Below, one piece after another: positions 52,877-62,111 of a stretch of 64,000 bases of DNA. A program made the position numbers and the translations under genes. Source of the DNA: Halomonas sp. ALS9 (lineage in GTDB: Bacteria > Pseudomonadota > Gammaproteobacteria > Pseudomonadales > Halomonadaceae); contig NZ_LXRG01000054.1 of the NCBI RefSeq assembly GCF_001651035.1, forward strand, positions 186,001-250,000, given 5' to 3'. The first letter of the stretch is position 1; each line of letters begins with the position of its first letter. The notes below the pieces were generated by a model, which was not told the origin of the DNA, did not search any database, and saw nothing but the letters and a program-made list of their open reading frames with translations.

Positions 52877-54319
52877 TCATTCCCCGTCCTCAGGCCACTT
52901 CCCATTGCACCCCTTCTCCAGAACCAAAGCGTGCCTGTTTTTCGTATACGTAATCGACCGCCCTTTGTGAGTGATACCATTCCAACTGCCCTCGCCATCG
53001 TAGCCAATCTCCAAAACGGGCAAGGGGTCACTTATGACAGGGTTACCCGCTGTGTCTATTGGCCCCTGCCCCCAGGCAGGCCAGGCTAGGCCTCTGTGGA
53101 CGGTGCCGTCTGTATCGATGAAGTCGGATGATACGTGCCACTGCCCACCCGCAAAGTCGGAACGGGCGGGAGGCGAAAGCGTTCCCATGCTATCCCCCTC
53201 TGACTTGCTGCTGTCTTCCGCATAAAAGAGCTCTGTCACCACCTCAGTGCGTACAACATCCGCTTCATCTGGCAAGCCGTCCAGCCGATAACTGCCATCA
53301 GAGGCTTTGGCAACGCCGCCGCTATAAACGACTTCGCTACCGCTTTCATCGGTGATACGCCACACCGTGGCGCCGCCGGAAATGGCTAAATCGCCATAGA
53401 GTGATTGAACCTGCCAAAGCGCATCTGCGTTACGGTATACCGCCAGCACTTCCGGCGTACAGCAAACCTTGGGTGCCTGTTCAAACCCCACCACCGTCGG
53501 CCCTTCCACATTGCCCGCAAAGGCCACCAGCACCTTATCGCCCTCTTCAAAGGCACCGCCGTTGCAGTTCATGTAAAGGATCGGCACATTGCTATAGCTC
53601 GCGCGCGCATTAACGCCCAACCCTTTCTGGCTACTGGTGGCAGCATCCAACGTGATCGAGCAGTTATCGCCGTCCAGGCCGGTGAGGATCGCGCTACGAA
53701 ACGTGGGGCGCCACTTCTGCCAGCCGGGCAGCATGGCCAGGTTGTAGAAGGTAGCGGCCGGGGTGCTGGCTTGGGTGGGCTGTAGGGCGCCATCTTCCGT
53801 GGCGCTCCAGGCATTGCCTTCAAAGCCTGGTTTGATGATGACGTTTCCTATTTCACCGGGCACTTCCGCCGTGGCGACTTCTCCGCTTAAGTCTTCCGTG
53901 TAGTCCGCGCACCAGGCCTGTACCTGGCGCAACGGTGGCAGAGCATTCACACGGGCAACCAGGGCTTCATCGGCGGCAATCCGTAGCTCCTTACTGCGTT
54001 GCTCGGTTCGCAGCGCATCCCGCTGGCTGGCCGCTTCAAGTAGCGCCTGGGCATGCTCTTCGAGATCGACGTTGGACTGCCCTTGCTCAACCATTTCCTG
54101 CTGGTACTGGTTAATAGCAGCATCCTGATTAGCAGCAGCTTGATTGGCGGAGGCCTGGGCGGTAGCTATGCGTTGCTCAAGGGAGAGGGTTTCACTTCTC
54201 AGTGTTTGAATCCGTGCTTCGGCTTCCTGTTTTGCGAACTCCGCCCGCTCACGAGCTTCGATAATCTCAATCGTGTAGCGACCTTCACCATGTGCCGCTA
54301 GGATCCGTGCCTTACCCAT
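52877..54319 (-). CDS. phage tail-tip/hub-like protein with coiled coil
   Basis: A 480-residue protein. Residues 20-125 form an Ala/Gln-rich coiled coil. The middle (about 250-290) has EEGDKVLVAFAGNVEGPTVVGF, which resembles the OB-type beta strands of phage spike or hub proteins. The C-terminal part is beta-rich with Gly and Trp. It is the last gene of the tail module and overlaps the 238-residue gene by eight bases. A role in the tail tip is inferred from gene order. Confidence 0.55.
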   Translation of the reverse strand: MGKARILAAHGEGRYTIEIIEARERAEFAKQEAEARIQTLRSETLSLEQRIATAQASANQAAANQDAAINQYQQEMVEQGQSNVDLEEHAQALLEAASQRDALRTEQRSKELRIAADEALVARVNALPPLRQVQAWCADYTEDLSGEVATAEVPGEIGNVIIKPGFEGNAWSATEDGALQPTQASTPAATFYNLAMLPGWQKWRPTFRSAILTGLDGDNCSITLDAATSSQKGLGVNARASYSNVPILYMNCNGGAFEEGDKVLVAFAGNVEGPTVVGFEQAPKVCCTPEVLAVYRNADALWQVQSLYGDLAISGGATVWRITDESGSEVVYSGGVAKASDGSYRLDGLPDEADVVRTEVVTELFYAEDSSKSEGDSMGTLSPPARSDFAGGQWHVSSDFIDTDGTVHRGLAWPAWGQGPIDTAGNPVISDPLPVLEIGYDGEGSWNGITHKGRSITYTKNRHALVLEKGCNGKWPEDGE

Positions 54320-55028
54320 CGCCCACCTCGATCACTTCCATGGCCGCGCTGGTGGCATTGACGAAGTATTGGATCTGCCCCACGTGGAAGCGCTCTCCAT
54401 TGGTATCAACCGCATAGTTATCAGGCCGTAACAACAGATCGACGTTACAGCGCACACGCCGGGCGCCTTGATTGATTGACCGGGTTTGTACGCCCTGCAA
54501 TATGCGCTCTAGGGGGTCGGCTTGTGGGAAGTCGCCATAGCCGCTGAGCGTCAGCGTGTAGCGGGTCGGGCCCTCATCGCTTCTGATTTGCTGCAGCGGT
54601 GCCAAGGCAATCGTCTCCAGGCCGTTATACTCATCAACACTGGGGTAGTAGTAGCCCAACTGCACCTGCATCAGCGTGCCGTACTCCAAGGCGGGTAAGA
54701 CACTGTCACCGGCGGGCACGATGGCTTGCAGAAAGGATTTACCGGTGCGCCGCATGGTGGCTTGAAACGATGACATGGGCACGCGCAACTCACCGATCAG
54801 CAGCAGATACACGTCTACCCGTTCCAGTGGATCAAACAGCGCACCTGTTGGGCCATCATCGCAGCTGATGACGATGGTGCCGCCATTGGCGTTGAGTGCC
54901 CAGCTACCTAATTGAGCGCTATTCAGTACGCTTCCTGGCAAGCGTTTAACGATGGGTAGGCAATCAACCGCGGCCACCGGCAGAGGCGTGCCCAGCGCCC
55001 GGCTGTTAAGCGGATCGGTGTTCAGCAT
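54312..55028 (-). CDS. phage distal tail protein, unknown
   Basis: A 238-residue, beta-rich protein (TIVISCDDGPTGALF, VDVYLLLIGELRVPM, YTLTLSGYGDFPQADP) of the type found between tape measure and tail-tip genes. It is linked to both neighbours: overlap of eight bases downstream and a three-base gap upstream. I do not recognise its family by name. Confidence 0.5.
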   Translation of the reverse strand: MLNTDPLNSRALGTPLPVAAVDCLPIVKRLPGSVLNSAQLGSWALNANGGTIVISCDDGPTGALFDPLERVDVYLLLIGELRVPMSSFQATMRRTGKSFLQAIVPAGDSVLPALEYGTLMQVQLGYYYPSVDEYNGLETIALAPLQQIRSDEGPTRYTLTLSGYGDFPQADPLERILQGVQTRSINQGARRVRCNVDLLLRPDNYAVDTNGERFHVGQIQYFVNATSAAMEVIEVGDG

Positions 55029-55031
55029 GGG

Positions 55032-56804
55032 TTAAATCTCCATGACGTAGCCGCGAACCGCCATTTTTACTTTTTTGCCGGAATTGCTGGGGGTAACGAC
55101 AGAAACGCTAATGGTCTCGGCGCCGTGGTGAGAAAGCGGGCTGAAAACAACTCGGCTTCCAAGCCCGCCGCCTGGAACCTCTGCATCGGATAAATAGCTA
55201 TCTGACGATTCGCCGTCACCAACGCTGATTAACGCCGATTCTCCGGCCGGGACCAAAAGTCCTAACGGCTCGGAGTTAAAACTTGAAATGCTAACGTATA
55301 CATTATTGTTGCCGACCGGCATTGAAAGATCACTTACCCCGTCCTCTTGATTAAAAACGCCAGGAACCTCACTCCAGTCTGACGTATTGAGCACCCTAAT
55401 CCCTGGGCCGAAGCTAGTACCTACAAGTAGATACTGCGCGTCATTGGTAAATGCTACTGCGGTCGTGCCATCTTCAGGGTGACTGGTTAATTCTGGCAGA
55501 CCGCTAACCAGGCTCCAGTCGCTTGTATCGATTAGCTGTATATTTTTGTTGGAACCCGCCCATGTTAGCGCCATGTATGCGCTGTCAGGAGAAAAGGCGA
55601 TGCCTTTACCTGGGTTTATTGATGACGCGATAGAGACTTCTGACCAATCCGATACCTGAAAAACTTTTACTTCGTCCCACGTCATGACCGTAAGGTATTG
55701 GCTGTCAGCGCTAAACATTAATTCATCGGGGTGTCCGGTGACAGCGATGCCGGTTGACACGACGCTCCAGTCTGACGTGTTCAGTACCACAACGTTACCT
55801 TGTGAATCATCATTGTAATGTATGGCTAAATAGTTGCCGTCACGGCTGAAGTGGACGCTTACCGCCCCTAGCGGCTCTACAGGCACTCCGCTAACTACCG
55901 TCCAATCCACTGTATGGTATACCTCAATGCTCGGCGTGCCGCTCCACCGTGCGATAGCAAGCATTGATCCATCAGGGCTAAATGCAACACTTTTCACGTT
56001 TGATAGCCCTGCAGGCCCATCTGTTACCGTGGTAAAGTCCGGCAAATCGAAGATCATCAAATCGGAGAGATCTTCCTTGTAAACTAGCAGCGTTTCGTCC
56101 GGGCTAACCCGTGCCAATATGCCGTAGCGATCCACACCGGACGGCGATATGCTTTGCTCTTCATAGCTTAGGCCGCCGCCACTTTGAGTCACTATCACGT
56201 CTATGGCGTCAGGCATTATCAGCGTTCCCGCAGGCGCCCCAATCTCGGTGATCCCTGCGGTGTCAGTAAGGTCGATTTCTTCCGATAACAGCACCGTTTG
56301 CATTGCGGAGCTTTGAGCAGCCGTGTTTGCCACATAGCTGACGGCGCTTACTTGCAGACCACCCGCTACGCTGGCGATAGCCCCCGGCCCGATAGCGACC
56401 GCCCCCGGTGCCGTCGCTTGAGCTTGACTGCCCATCGAAGGGCTTGCGCTATTGATCTTCTCAAGGCTACTTGCCTGAGCGTCACTTAACCCCATAGCTC
56501 GCAACGATTCGGCGGTTAGCCGCGCCTCGACCCCGCTCCCTGGCGAAAATGCCTGTGCAGTACCGCCTTCTTTTCCGCGTTCAATAGTAACCATCGCATC
56601 CATCGCCGCTGTGGCATACACCACTTCGCGCTTGGTTTCATTGCCCTGGGAATCGACAACAAACAGCGTTAGCGCTACGGCGTCAGCATTTTCCAGTGCC
56701 TCAGCGATTTTCTCAGCACCGCTGCTCAATTCAGCTTCGGTGGCGGTGTCACTGAGCGGCACCGCCAGCTGCGCAGAAAAGTTATTCAGGAATCCAAAGC
56801 GCAT
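55032..56804 (-). CDS. phage tail protein with beta-propeller repeats
   Basis: A 590-residue protein. The N-terminal 150 residues resemble phage tail attachment regions. From about residue 210 it has six or seven repeats of the form SVAFSPDGSMLAIARW...VYHTVDWTVVSGVP, each ending in DWSxV. This is a WD40/YVTN-type beta-propeller. The C-terminus is Gly/Ser-rich, then beta. AGGAGG six bases before the ATG at 56804 fixes the start. Propellers are unusual on phage tails and could mediate receptor or glycan binding. Confidence 0.65.
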   Translation of the reverse strand: MRFGFLNNFSAQLAVPLSDTATEAELSSGAEKIAEALENADAVALTLFVVDSQGNETKREVVYATAAMDAMVTIERGKEGGTAQAFSPGSGVEARLTAESLRAMGLSDAQASSLEKINSASPSMGSQAQATAPGAVAIGPGAIASVAGGLQVSAVSYVANTAAQSSAMQTVLLSEEIDLTDTAGITEIGAPAGTLIMPDAIDVIVTQSGGGLSYEEQSISPSGVDRYGILARVSPDETLLVYKEDLSDLMIFDLPDFTTVTDGPAGLSNVKSVAFSPDGSMLAIARWSGTPSIEVYHTVDWTVVSGVPVEPLGAVSVHFSRDGNYLAIHYNDDSQGNVVVLNTSDWSVVSTGIAVTGHPDELMFSADSQYLTVMTWDEVKVFQVSDWSEVSIASSINPGKGIAFSPDSAYMALTWAGSNKNIQLIDTSDWSLVSGLPELTSHPEDGTTAVAFTNDAQYLLVGTSFGPGIRVLNTSDWSEVPGVFNQEDGVSDLSMPVGNNNVYVSISSFNSEPLGLLVPAGESALISVGDGESSDSYLSDAEVPGGGLGSRVVFSPLSHHGAETISVSVVTPSNSGKKVKMAVRGYVMEI

Positions 56805-56805
56805 A

Positions 56806-57150
56806 TCACGCCTCCTCGGCAATTAAAATAGTCAGTTCCTGGCGGCGCTCCGCGTACTCGCTGGGCACGCCGATAAAGCAGCCATCGGGGATGGAAAGCG
56901 TGACCCGGGCATGGAGGCGCACCATGCGGCGGGCTTGATCGACAAGCTCACGGGGCAAGCCGCTAAACGACAGCGTGACGGTGCGATCGCCAGGGCTATG
57001 GCCGCGATTGGTGACCGCAACACCGCCATCCAGCGTGCTGACCCGGCTAACGCGTCGGTTGACATCGCCCAGTGTGGTGCCCGCCCGATGCGGCAATAGC
57101 AAGGCCCCGCGCGGGTCGTAGCCTCGCGCGGCTAATCCAATTAGATACAT
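56806..57150 (-). CDS. small phage tail protein
   Basis: A 114-residue beta-rich protein (RTVTLSFSGLPRELVDQAR, ARVTLSIPDGCFIG, RQELTILIAEE). It lies between the tape measure and the propeller gene, where distal tail or tail-tip components are encoded. Family not recognised. Its stop lies two bases after the start codon of the propeller gene. Confidence 0.5.
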   Translation of the reverse strand: MYLIGLAARGYDPRGALLLPHRAGTTLGDVNRRVSRVSTLDGGVAVTNRGHSPGDRTVTLSFSGLPRELVDQARRMVRLHARVTLSIPDGCFIGVPSEYAERRQELTILIAEEA

Positions 57151-57201
57151 AGGGTTTCTCGCCAGCGGGGGTTAACGTGAAGGTATAAGCGTTAGAAGGG
57201 C

Positions 57202-60024
57202 TTACAGGCCCAGCAGGAATTCAGCGCCTTCGGCGTTGGCACGCATTTGAATTTTTTCCAGCACCTGCCACATGATCATCTCCAGCGCGGGCTCCAGGCC
57301 GTCGCTTTCAATCTTGATCAGGCCATCACCGTTTTGCAGCGCCTGGGTGCGGGCGCGCATTTGCGCTACTTGTGCATCAATCAATTTTCCCTGCTGAGCA
57401 GCAGCCTCTTCTTGGATCTTCATCTGCTGGTCGATAGCATCACGAGCTGCAAACTGGTCAATAAAACTAAGATCGCCACTGCCCAGCGTATCGAACATGC
57501 TGGCAGCGGCGTCCGCCGTACTGGAAATCGTGGAGCTGGTCGCATTGAGGATCGCCTCAACTTTTTGGGCATCCGTTTGCATCTGGGCGATTTTGAAATC
57601 AACCGCGAACTCCATGTTCTTGATGCGCTCATTGCTGGCCAGCTCTTCAAGCGCAAGGGATTGATCCAGCACGGCCTGGCGGGCTTTGAGTATCGCCTCT
57701 TCGCTGCTCAACACCTCGCCAGTCAGCGCCTCCTGACCTTGCGCCGCTTGCTCACTACTCTCTTTAAGTTCCAACAGCGCACCGGTCAGGCTGCGATACT
57801 GCTGTTCATTGATGTCACCCTGGTTGAAGGCGTCTTGCACGCGGGTAAGTGCGTCGCGGATCTCTTCACTGGTGGCAACAATCGACGCTTCGCCGCTACT
57901 CAATGCCGCCGCCGCGTCGGAAAGCGTGCCAGGTAGATCAGCAATTTGGTCGACCAGCGGGCTATCGATCGCTGCCAGGCCGTCCCTTAGCTGATTTCCA
58001 GCGGTGGTCACCTCTACCGCCGCGCTCACGGCGGCGTCACTAATGCGCTTTACGTCCTCTGCACTCTTACCACCAATGCTTCCTGCAGATTCGGCGACCT
58101 TGGTAGCTGCCTCAACGGCAGCATCTGAAAGCTGGACAAAGTCCGACGATGCTTCATCACCCCAATCAAAGTAATCCGATAAGCTAACGTACCCTTCCGC
58201 TAGCTTTTGGATGCTAAAAAGGCTGGCTTCTGTCGTCGCACGTTGAGCGCCAGTGGTTTTGTCCAGCTCTTCAACGAGCTCATCTGAGAAATTGAACTTA
58301 AATTCATCAAACTCTTCCAGTGTGCTTTTAAGCTCAAGCAGGCCCTGGGTGGCCAAAATGGCGACGCCAGCCGGGCCAGCGACTTTGCCTAATGAGGTGA
58401 CCAAGCCGCCTATTGCCCTGGTGGCCACGGGTACCGCGCCACTAGAGCCCGCCAGCGCCTGCAAAACAGTGACCAACCCGCCCAATCCAGCGAGGATACC
58501 GGATGCAGCAACGGCGATACCGCCTATGGCACCGCCCAGGGCAATCATATCGGGGTCAAGCTGTGTCACCCACTGCGCCAGTTCCGCCAAGGTTTCCACA
58601 AAAGGAACAAGCTGCTCAATCGCGCCAGCAGTGAACTCGCCCAGCAAATTAACCCCGCTGCCCAGCGTTTGAATAACGCTCACTAGCCCCTCGGCGGTGC
58701 TGATATCCGCGTTATCGAACAGCCCCGCCACCGCATCGCGCACGGCTTCAAAACCGCCCACAAAGCCTGACAGGTCTGCGGCTTCCAGGGCTTCGGGCAG
58801 GTTTTCCGCGACATCGAGTAGAGATTGCTCAAGGGAGCCCATCACCCCTTCGATTAAGTCGACAAACTGCTGCAGTTGGCCATCGCTGACGCTGGCACCA
58901 ATGCTGTTAAAGATCGCGGCAATGGCCTGCTGGATGCCGCCAAACTCATCCAGTAGCGGGTCACCTATCGTAATCAGCAGACTCTGAAACGCATTGCTGA
59001 TGCGCTGGTTGTTATTCTCAACGGTGTCGGCCATCTTCGCGTAAGCGACTTCCGTGGCACCCGCGCTGTTCGCCATGGCGTCCAGGTTGTCGGCAAAGCG
59101 TTGCGCGCCGGTACCGATTAACCCCAGCGCGCCGTTGAGTGCTTCACTACCGGAAAACAGCTTCGCCATGCTTTCGACGTTGCCGCCGGTGGCCTCTTCC
59201 ACTTCACGAAGAACGCCCTCAAGCCCTTTGCTTTGCAGCGCGGTCGCACCGAACTCAACACCTAGCTCTTCGGCGTACTTTAGCGCGCCTTGTGTGGGGC
59301 TGATGATGGAAGCGATGGCCGCGCGGATCTGGGTAATGGCCTGGCTGGTAGGCGCCCCCGCCGCTGTAATAGTGGCTATTGCCGCTGACAACACATCAAA
59401 CTCAACGCCGCCTGAGCTAGCGGTTTTGGTCACCTGGGCAAGTGAAGCGCTTAACTCAGGTAGCGTGGTCTGGCCGCTGCGCACAGTTTGGAACAACAGA
59501 TCGCTATAGCGCTCGGCCTGATCCATGCCGTCGCCGTAAGCGTTCAGCGTGGAAACCAGCACGGTCAGCGAGCTATCAAGATCGCCCTTACCGGCCACTG
59601 CCAACTGCTCAGCCTGGCGCACGGCATCCAGTGATTGCGTGTAATCCACACCAGCGGAAATCGCACCGTAAACAGAGGCGTTGATCTGCTCATACGACTG
59701 GGTGCTGTCGCGGCCATAAGCCAGAATATCGCCACGCAGCTTATCCAGGCTTTCGCCGGTGTCATCCACCAGCGTGGTGGCTTCTTTGAACTGGGCATCA
59801 AAGTCACCCGCCATTTTGACGGCCAGCGCGGTGGCCGCCGCTCCACCAGCCAATAGTGCAGCCTCAAACTTGAGAATGCCCGCGGTGGCATTAGCGATAG
59901 GATCAACAACGCCTTGGGCGGATCCTACGATGCTATCCAGGCGTTTTGTGGCGCTATCGACCCCAGCACCCATCTGGTCAACACCTTCGAAGATGATGGC
60001 AACGGATCGTTCCAGGTCAGCCAT
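57202..60024 (-). CDS. phage tail tape measure protein
   Basis: A 940-residue protein of the TP901 type. The N-terminal half has the family's core (FDAQFKEATTLVDDTGESLD, IVSTL..YG repeats around ASLAQVTKTASSGGVEFDVLSAAI). A hydrophobic segment lies near residues 495-535 (GGAIGGIAVAASGILAGLGG), and the C-terminal half is coiled coil with Gln/Ala-rich helices. It sets tail length and is ejected into the host membrane. It starts just left of a hairpin terminator (60059-60072), which separates it from the HEPN gene. Confidence 0.88.
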   Translation of the reverse strand: MADLERSVAIIFEGVDQMGAGVDSATKRLDSIVGSAQGVVDPIANATAGILKFEAALLAGGAAATALAVKMAGDFDAQFKEATTLVDDTGESLDKLRGDILAYGRDSTQSYEQINASVYGAISAGVDYTQSLDAVRQAEQLAVAGKGDLDSSLTVLVSTLNAYGDGMDQAERYSDLLFQTVRSGQTTLPELSASLAQVTKTASSGGVEFDVLSAAIATITAAGAPTSQAITQIRAAIASIISPTQGALKYAEELGVEFGATALQSKGLEGVLREVEEATGGNVESMAKLFSGSEALNGALGLIGTGAQRFADNLDAMANSAGATEVAYAKMADTVENNNQRISNAFQSLLITIGDPLLDEFGGIQQAIAAIFNSIGASVSDGQLQQFVDLIEGVMGSLEQSLLDVAENLPEALEAADLSGFVGGFEAVRDAVAGLFDNADISTAEGLVSVIQTLGSGVNLLGEFTAGAIEQLVPFVETLAELAQWVTQLDPDMIALGGAIGGIAVAASGILAGLGGLVTVLQALAGSSGAVPVATRAIGGLVTSLGKVAGPAGVAILATQGLLELKSTLEEFDEFKFNFSDELVEELDKTTGAQRATTEASLFSIQKLAEGYVSLSDYFDWGDEASSDFVQLSDAAVEAATKVAESAGSIGGKSAEDVKRISDAAVSAAVEVTTAGNQLRDGLAAIDSPLVDQIADLPGTLSDAAAALSSGEASIVATSEEIRDALTRVQDAFNQGDINEQQYRSLTGALLELKESSEQAAQGQEALTGEVLSSEEAILKARQAVLDQSLALEELASNERIKNMEFAVDFKIAQMQTDAQKVEAILNATSSTISSTADAAASMFDTLGSGDLSFIDQFAARDAIDQQMKIQEEAAAQQGKLIDAQVAQMRARTQALQNGDGLIKIESDGLEPALEMIMWQVLEKIQMRANAEGAEFLLGL

Positions 60025-60058
60025 CGGCCACCTCTCTTAAATTGCAGGCACAAAAAAG

Positions 60059-60072
60059 CCCGCCTGAGCGGG
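60059..60072 (-). terminator. hairpin terminator between HEPN gene and tape measure
   Basis: On the minus strand CCCGC-TCAG-GCGGG followed by C and a run of six T. It would stop transcription arriving from the HEPN gene. Same hairpin type as at 63135 and 63159. Confidence 0.55.
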
Positions 60073-60128
60073 TTCCTAAGAGCTAAATTCTCATTATGAC
60101 GAATTTTGAATACAAAGTTAGAACATAT

Positions 60129-60548
60129 TCAAGAGGGTAAAGCCCTCAGTATATTTACACCCTTTTCGCAAGAATTTCTGTGTTGTTCCAATAAATGAAT
60201 TTCGAATTCGTCCTGTAAACGATAATCAGCTTGGCATCTTACTTTGTGACATTGCCTAAGCAAAATACTTAATTGTCTAAACTTAATCGAGTTAACACCA
60301 GTTGGCGCACATCCCCGTCCAAAAAACTCAGCTAAGTTGGAGTGAGTAGGGCCGCTCATTTTGGAAGGAGGTATATCTGCTATCTGGTCTGCGCAACGAT
60401 TTGCAAAATGAAAAAAACTATAATAAAAGCGTGAAGCAGCATATCTACGTTGGATTTCACAAGCAGGTTCTTCAGCTATATTTTGTGTTGCTTGTAGAAG
60501 TTGTTCAGGCGTTACTGGCATATACAACCAATCCTTGTGTTTCTCCAT
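60129..60548 (-). CDS. HEPN-like protein, probable moron
   Basis: A 139-residue helical protein with features of HEPN domains: ASRFYYSFFHFANR in the second helix and the C-terminal motif LLRQCHKVRCQADYRLQ, where R...ADY is typical of the RNase-LS/C6-type HEPN group. HEPN proteins are often RNases in toxin-antitoxin or antiphage systems. It overlaps the preceding TPR-like gene by 44 bases. An alternative start at 60521, after AAGGA, shortens the overlap to 17. It sits inside a tail operon between chaperone and tape measure genes, with no structural role expected. Confidence 0.6.
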   Translation of the reverse strand: MEKHKDWLYMPVTPEQLLQATQNIAEEPACEIQRRYAASRFYYSFFHFANRCADQIADIPPSKMSGPTHSNLAEFFGRGCAPTGVNSIKFRQLSILLRQCHKVRCQADYRLQDEFEIHLLEQHRNSCEKGVNILRALPS

Positions 60549-61320
60549 CAGGCTTCGTTAAAACAAACGAAGGTATAACAATGTCCCAGTGCTCAATGGC
60601 TTCATCAGCACTAATTTTCTCAAGTAATAAATCATTGAGAGCAATTATTTTATCGCTCTGTTCTGCCTCAACGAGATAGCCAATGTGAAGCACACGCTGA
60701 TGATAAAAATCATCTTCTTCCGCATATACACCCATCACTATGCTCGATTTACTTTCAAGAACATTTTGAACGTGCATGTATATACGCTTTAAATCCGGAG
60801 CGACATTGGGAAAATCAGAAGTAAAATTAAGGATCGTCAATAAGGAATGCGCTAATTCAGGGCTCTCAATCATCTGAGACGGCTCAAAACCACTCTTTTG
60901 GACAAGCTCGACATTATAGCTTAGAGCCTCTGTATCCAGCGATGTAAGAGAAAGCCATATTAGCGACTCAAGATGCTGAGGCCCTGCATGGCCCAATTCA
61001 ACCAAACGCTGAACTATGCGTGAAGCTTCCTCATAGTGTGCGAGAGTAGTCATCGATGCAGAGTAGTTCCACAGAATTGTTTTGTCTGAAGGTGCCAAGG
61101 CAACGGAACGTTCGTGATGACTTTTCGCAGTAGGGTAGTCATTGAGTCTGGCGCTTAAAATCCCATCTAGCATATAGGCGATCGCTGGCGCGTGCTTACG
61201 AACCTTTTTTATCTCATTCCTGACCAACCGAACCTGGAAATCGCCCTCGCTCAACCTATCTACATCAAGCGCAGCAATTGTATCCATAACATCATTGGTA
61301 TTCAGTGCCGGTATAGACAT
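60505..61320 (-). CDS. TPR-like protein, partner of the HEPN protein
   Basis: A 271-residue protein. Residues 45-130 contain two or three TPR-type helical hairpins (AIAYMLDGILSARLNDYPTA, then TILWNYSASMTTLAHYEEAS). The C-terminal 90 residues (DDFYHQRVLHIGYLVEAEQ, WDIVIPSFVL) are alpha/beta. It overlaps the HEPN gene and has its own 110-base leader. A helper, antitoxin or sensor role for the HEPN protein is an inference from the overlap. Confidence 0.5.
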   Translation of the reverse strand: MSIPALNTNDVMDTIAALDVDRLSEGDFQVRLVRNEIKKVRKHAPAIAYMLDGILSARLNDYPTAKSHHERSVALAPSDKTILWNYSASMTTLAHYEEASRIVQRLVELGHAGPQHLESLIWLSLTSLDTEALSYNVELVQKSGFEPSQMIESPELAHSLLTILNFTSDFPNVAPDLKRIYMHVQNVLESKSSIVMGVYAEEDDFYHQRVLHIGYLVEAEQSDKIIALNDLLLEKISADEAIEHWDIVIPSFVLTKPDGETQGLVVYASNA

Positions 61321-61434
61321 TCTCTATCCCTGTACTCCACAGAAGCAGAAGTCATAAAAAATACGTGGCCAATATATCATTGATGATGCTTCATTCCTTT
61401 ACCAATTGAGTAAATTAATGAATATCACAAATCA

Positions 61435-61605
61435 CTAATTTGATTTCTGCTCAAAATACATCCCCCAAAGATCACACTCCAGCTCTGTCAGCATCGCCAG
61501 GGGAAACAGATCGGGCCTTACGCGGAACAGAAATTCGCCCTTCAGGTCGCAGAGCTGGAGGGCGATTTGGATATCGGGCTGCCTGAAGAGCGCTTCGGCT
61601 TTCCC
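61435..61605 (-). CDS. gpT-type extension of tail chaperone (by -1 frameshift)
   Basis: This frame is entered from the gpG-like gene by a -1 slip at the GGGAAAG heptamer (61605-61599). After Lys147 translation continues AEALFRQPDIQIALQLCDL and ends in DLWGMYFEQKSN, giving a product of about 201 residues. In lambda the equivalent gpGT recruits the tail tube protein to the tape measure. The reading frame upstream of the slip site in this frame looks meaningless, supporting a frameshift and not an independent start. Confidence 0.7.
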   Translation of the reverse strand, partial: GKAEALFRQPDIQIALQLCDLKGEFLFRVRPDLFPLAMLTELECDLWGMYFEQKSN

Positions 61606-62039
61606 GGCTCGCTGCCAAGGCCGGTCAGTTGAGTGATTTTGGTGGTCAGCTCCCAAAACTCGATGGGAAAGGCTTCCGCCAGTTTGACTGCCAGTTGGTG
61701 GCTGCACTCTGGTTCTACGCTGCCGATCACCAGCATCTCAATCCGCCGTGCCAGGTCATCCGGCACGCTGTCACCGGCGCCGATCAATTCACGCACGGCA
61801 TCGGTCACCTTGGCATCTTTCTGGGATAGCAGCCCTTCCGCGATGGCATTGCGATTACGGTTGCGGGCTTGGGCCTCATTAACGCTGGCCAACTCCGCAC
61901 CGCTCAGGCCGCGCACGCGCCACGTTGGGGTTTCACCTTCCTTAACGCCTTTGAACCAATCACGCAGGTCGGGCACCGGCACATCCTCTTCACGGCGCTT
62001 AAAGCTGGCCCCGGTGAAGCGGTTTACATCAAATTCCAT
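61542..62039 (-). CDS. tail assembly chaperone, gpG-like
   Basis: A 165-residue protein (RDWFKGVKEGETPTWRVRGLS, then SVPDDLARRIEMLVIGSVEP and AFPIEFWELTTKITQLTG). It lies between tail tube and tape measure, the canonical site of gpG. The last 18 codons, after the slippery heptamer, are Ser/Lys-rich filler, as in other gpG proteins. Two products are expected: gpG alone and a minor gpGT fusion. Confidence 0.72.
   Translation of the reverse strand: MEFDVNRFTGASFKRREEDVPVPDLRDWFKGVKEGETPTWRVRGLSGAELASVNEAQARNRNRNAIAEGLLSQKDAKVTDAVRELIGAGDSVPDDLARRIEMLVIGSVEPECSHQLAVKLAEAFPIEFWELTTKITQLTGLGSEPGKPKRSSGSPISKSPSSSAT
61599..61605 (-). promoter_or_regulatory. -1 ribosomal frameshift site GGGAAAG
   Basis: Minus-strand heptamer G GGA AAG, in frame as codons 146-147 of the gpG-like gene. 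This is exactly the slippery sequence used by phage lambda gpG/gpT. Confidence 0.75.
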
Positions 62040-62079
62040 GGCATCACCTTCAATAAGTGCTGTTTAAAAAGCTATGAAA

Positions 62080-62095
62080 GCCCGCCATGGCAGGC
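62080..62095 (-). terminator. GC-rich hairpin after tail tube gene
   Basis: Minus strand GCCTGCC-AT-GGCGGGC with TTTC following. A weak terminator or RNA processing hairpin between the tail tube and chaperone genes. Confidence 0.35.
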
Positions 62096-62111
62096 CTTCT
62101 AGTCGGCATCA

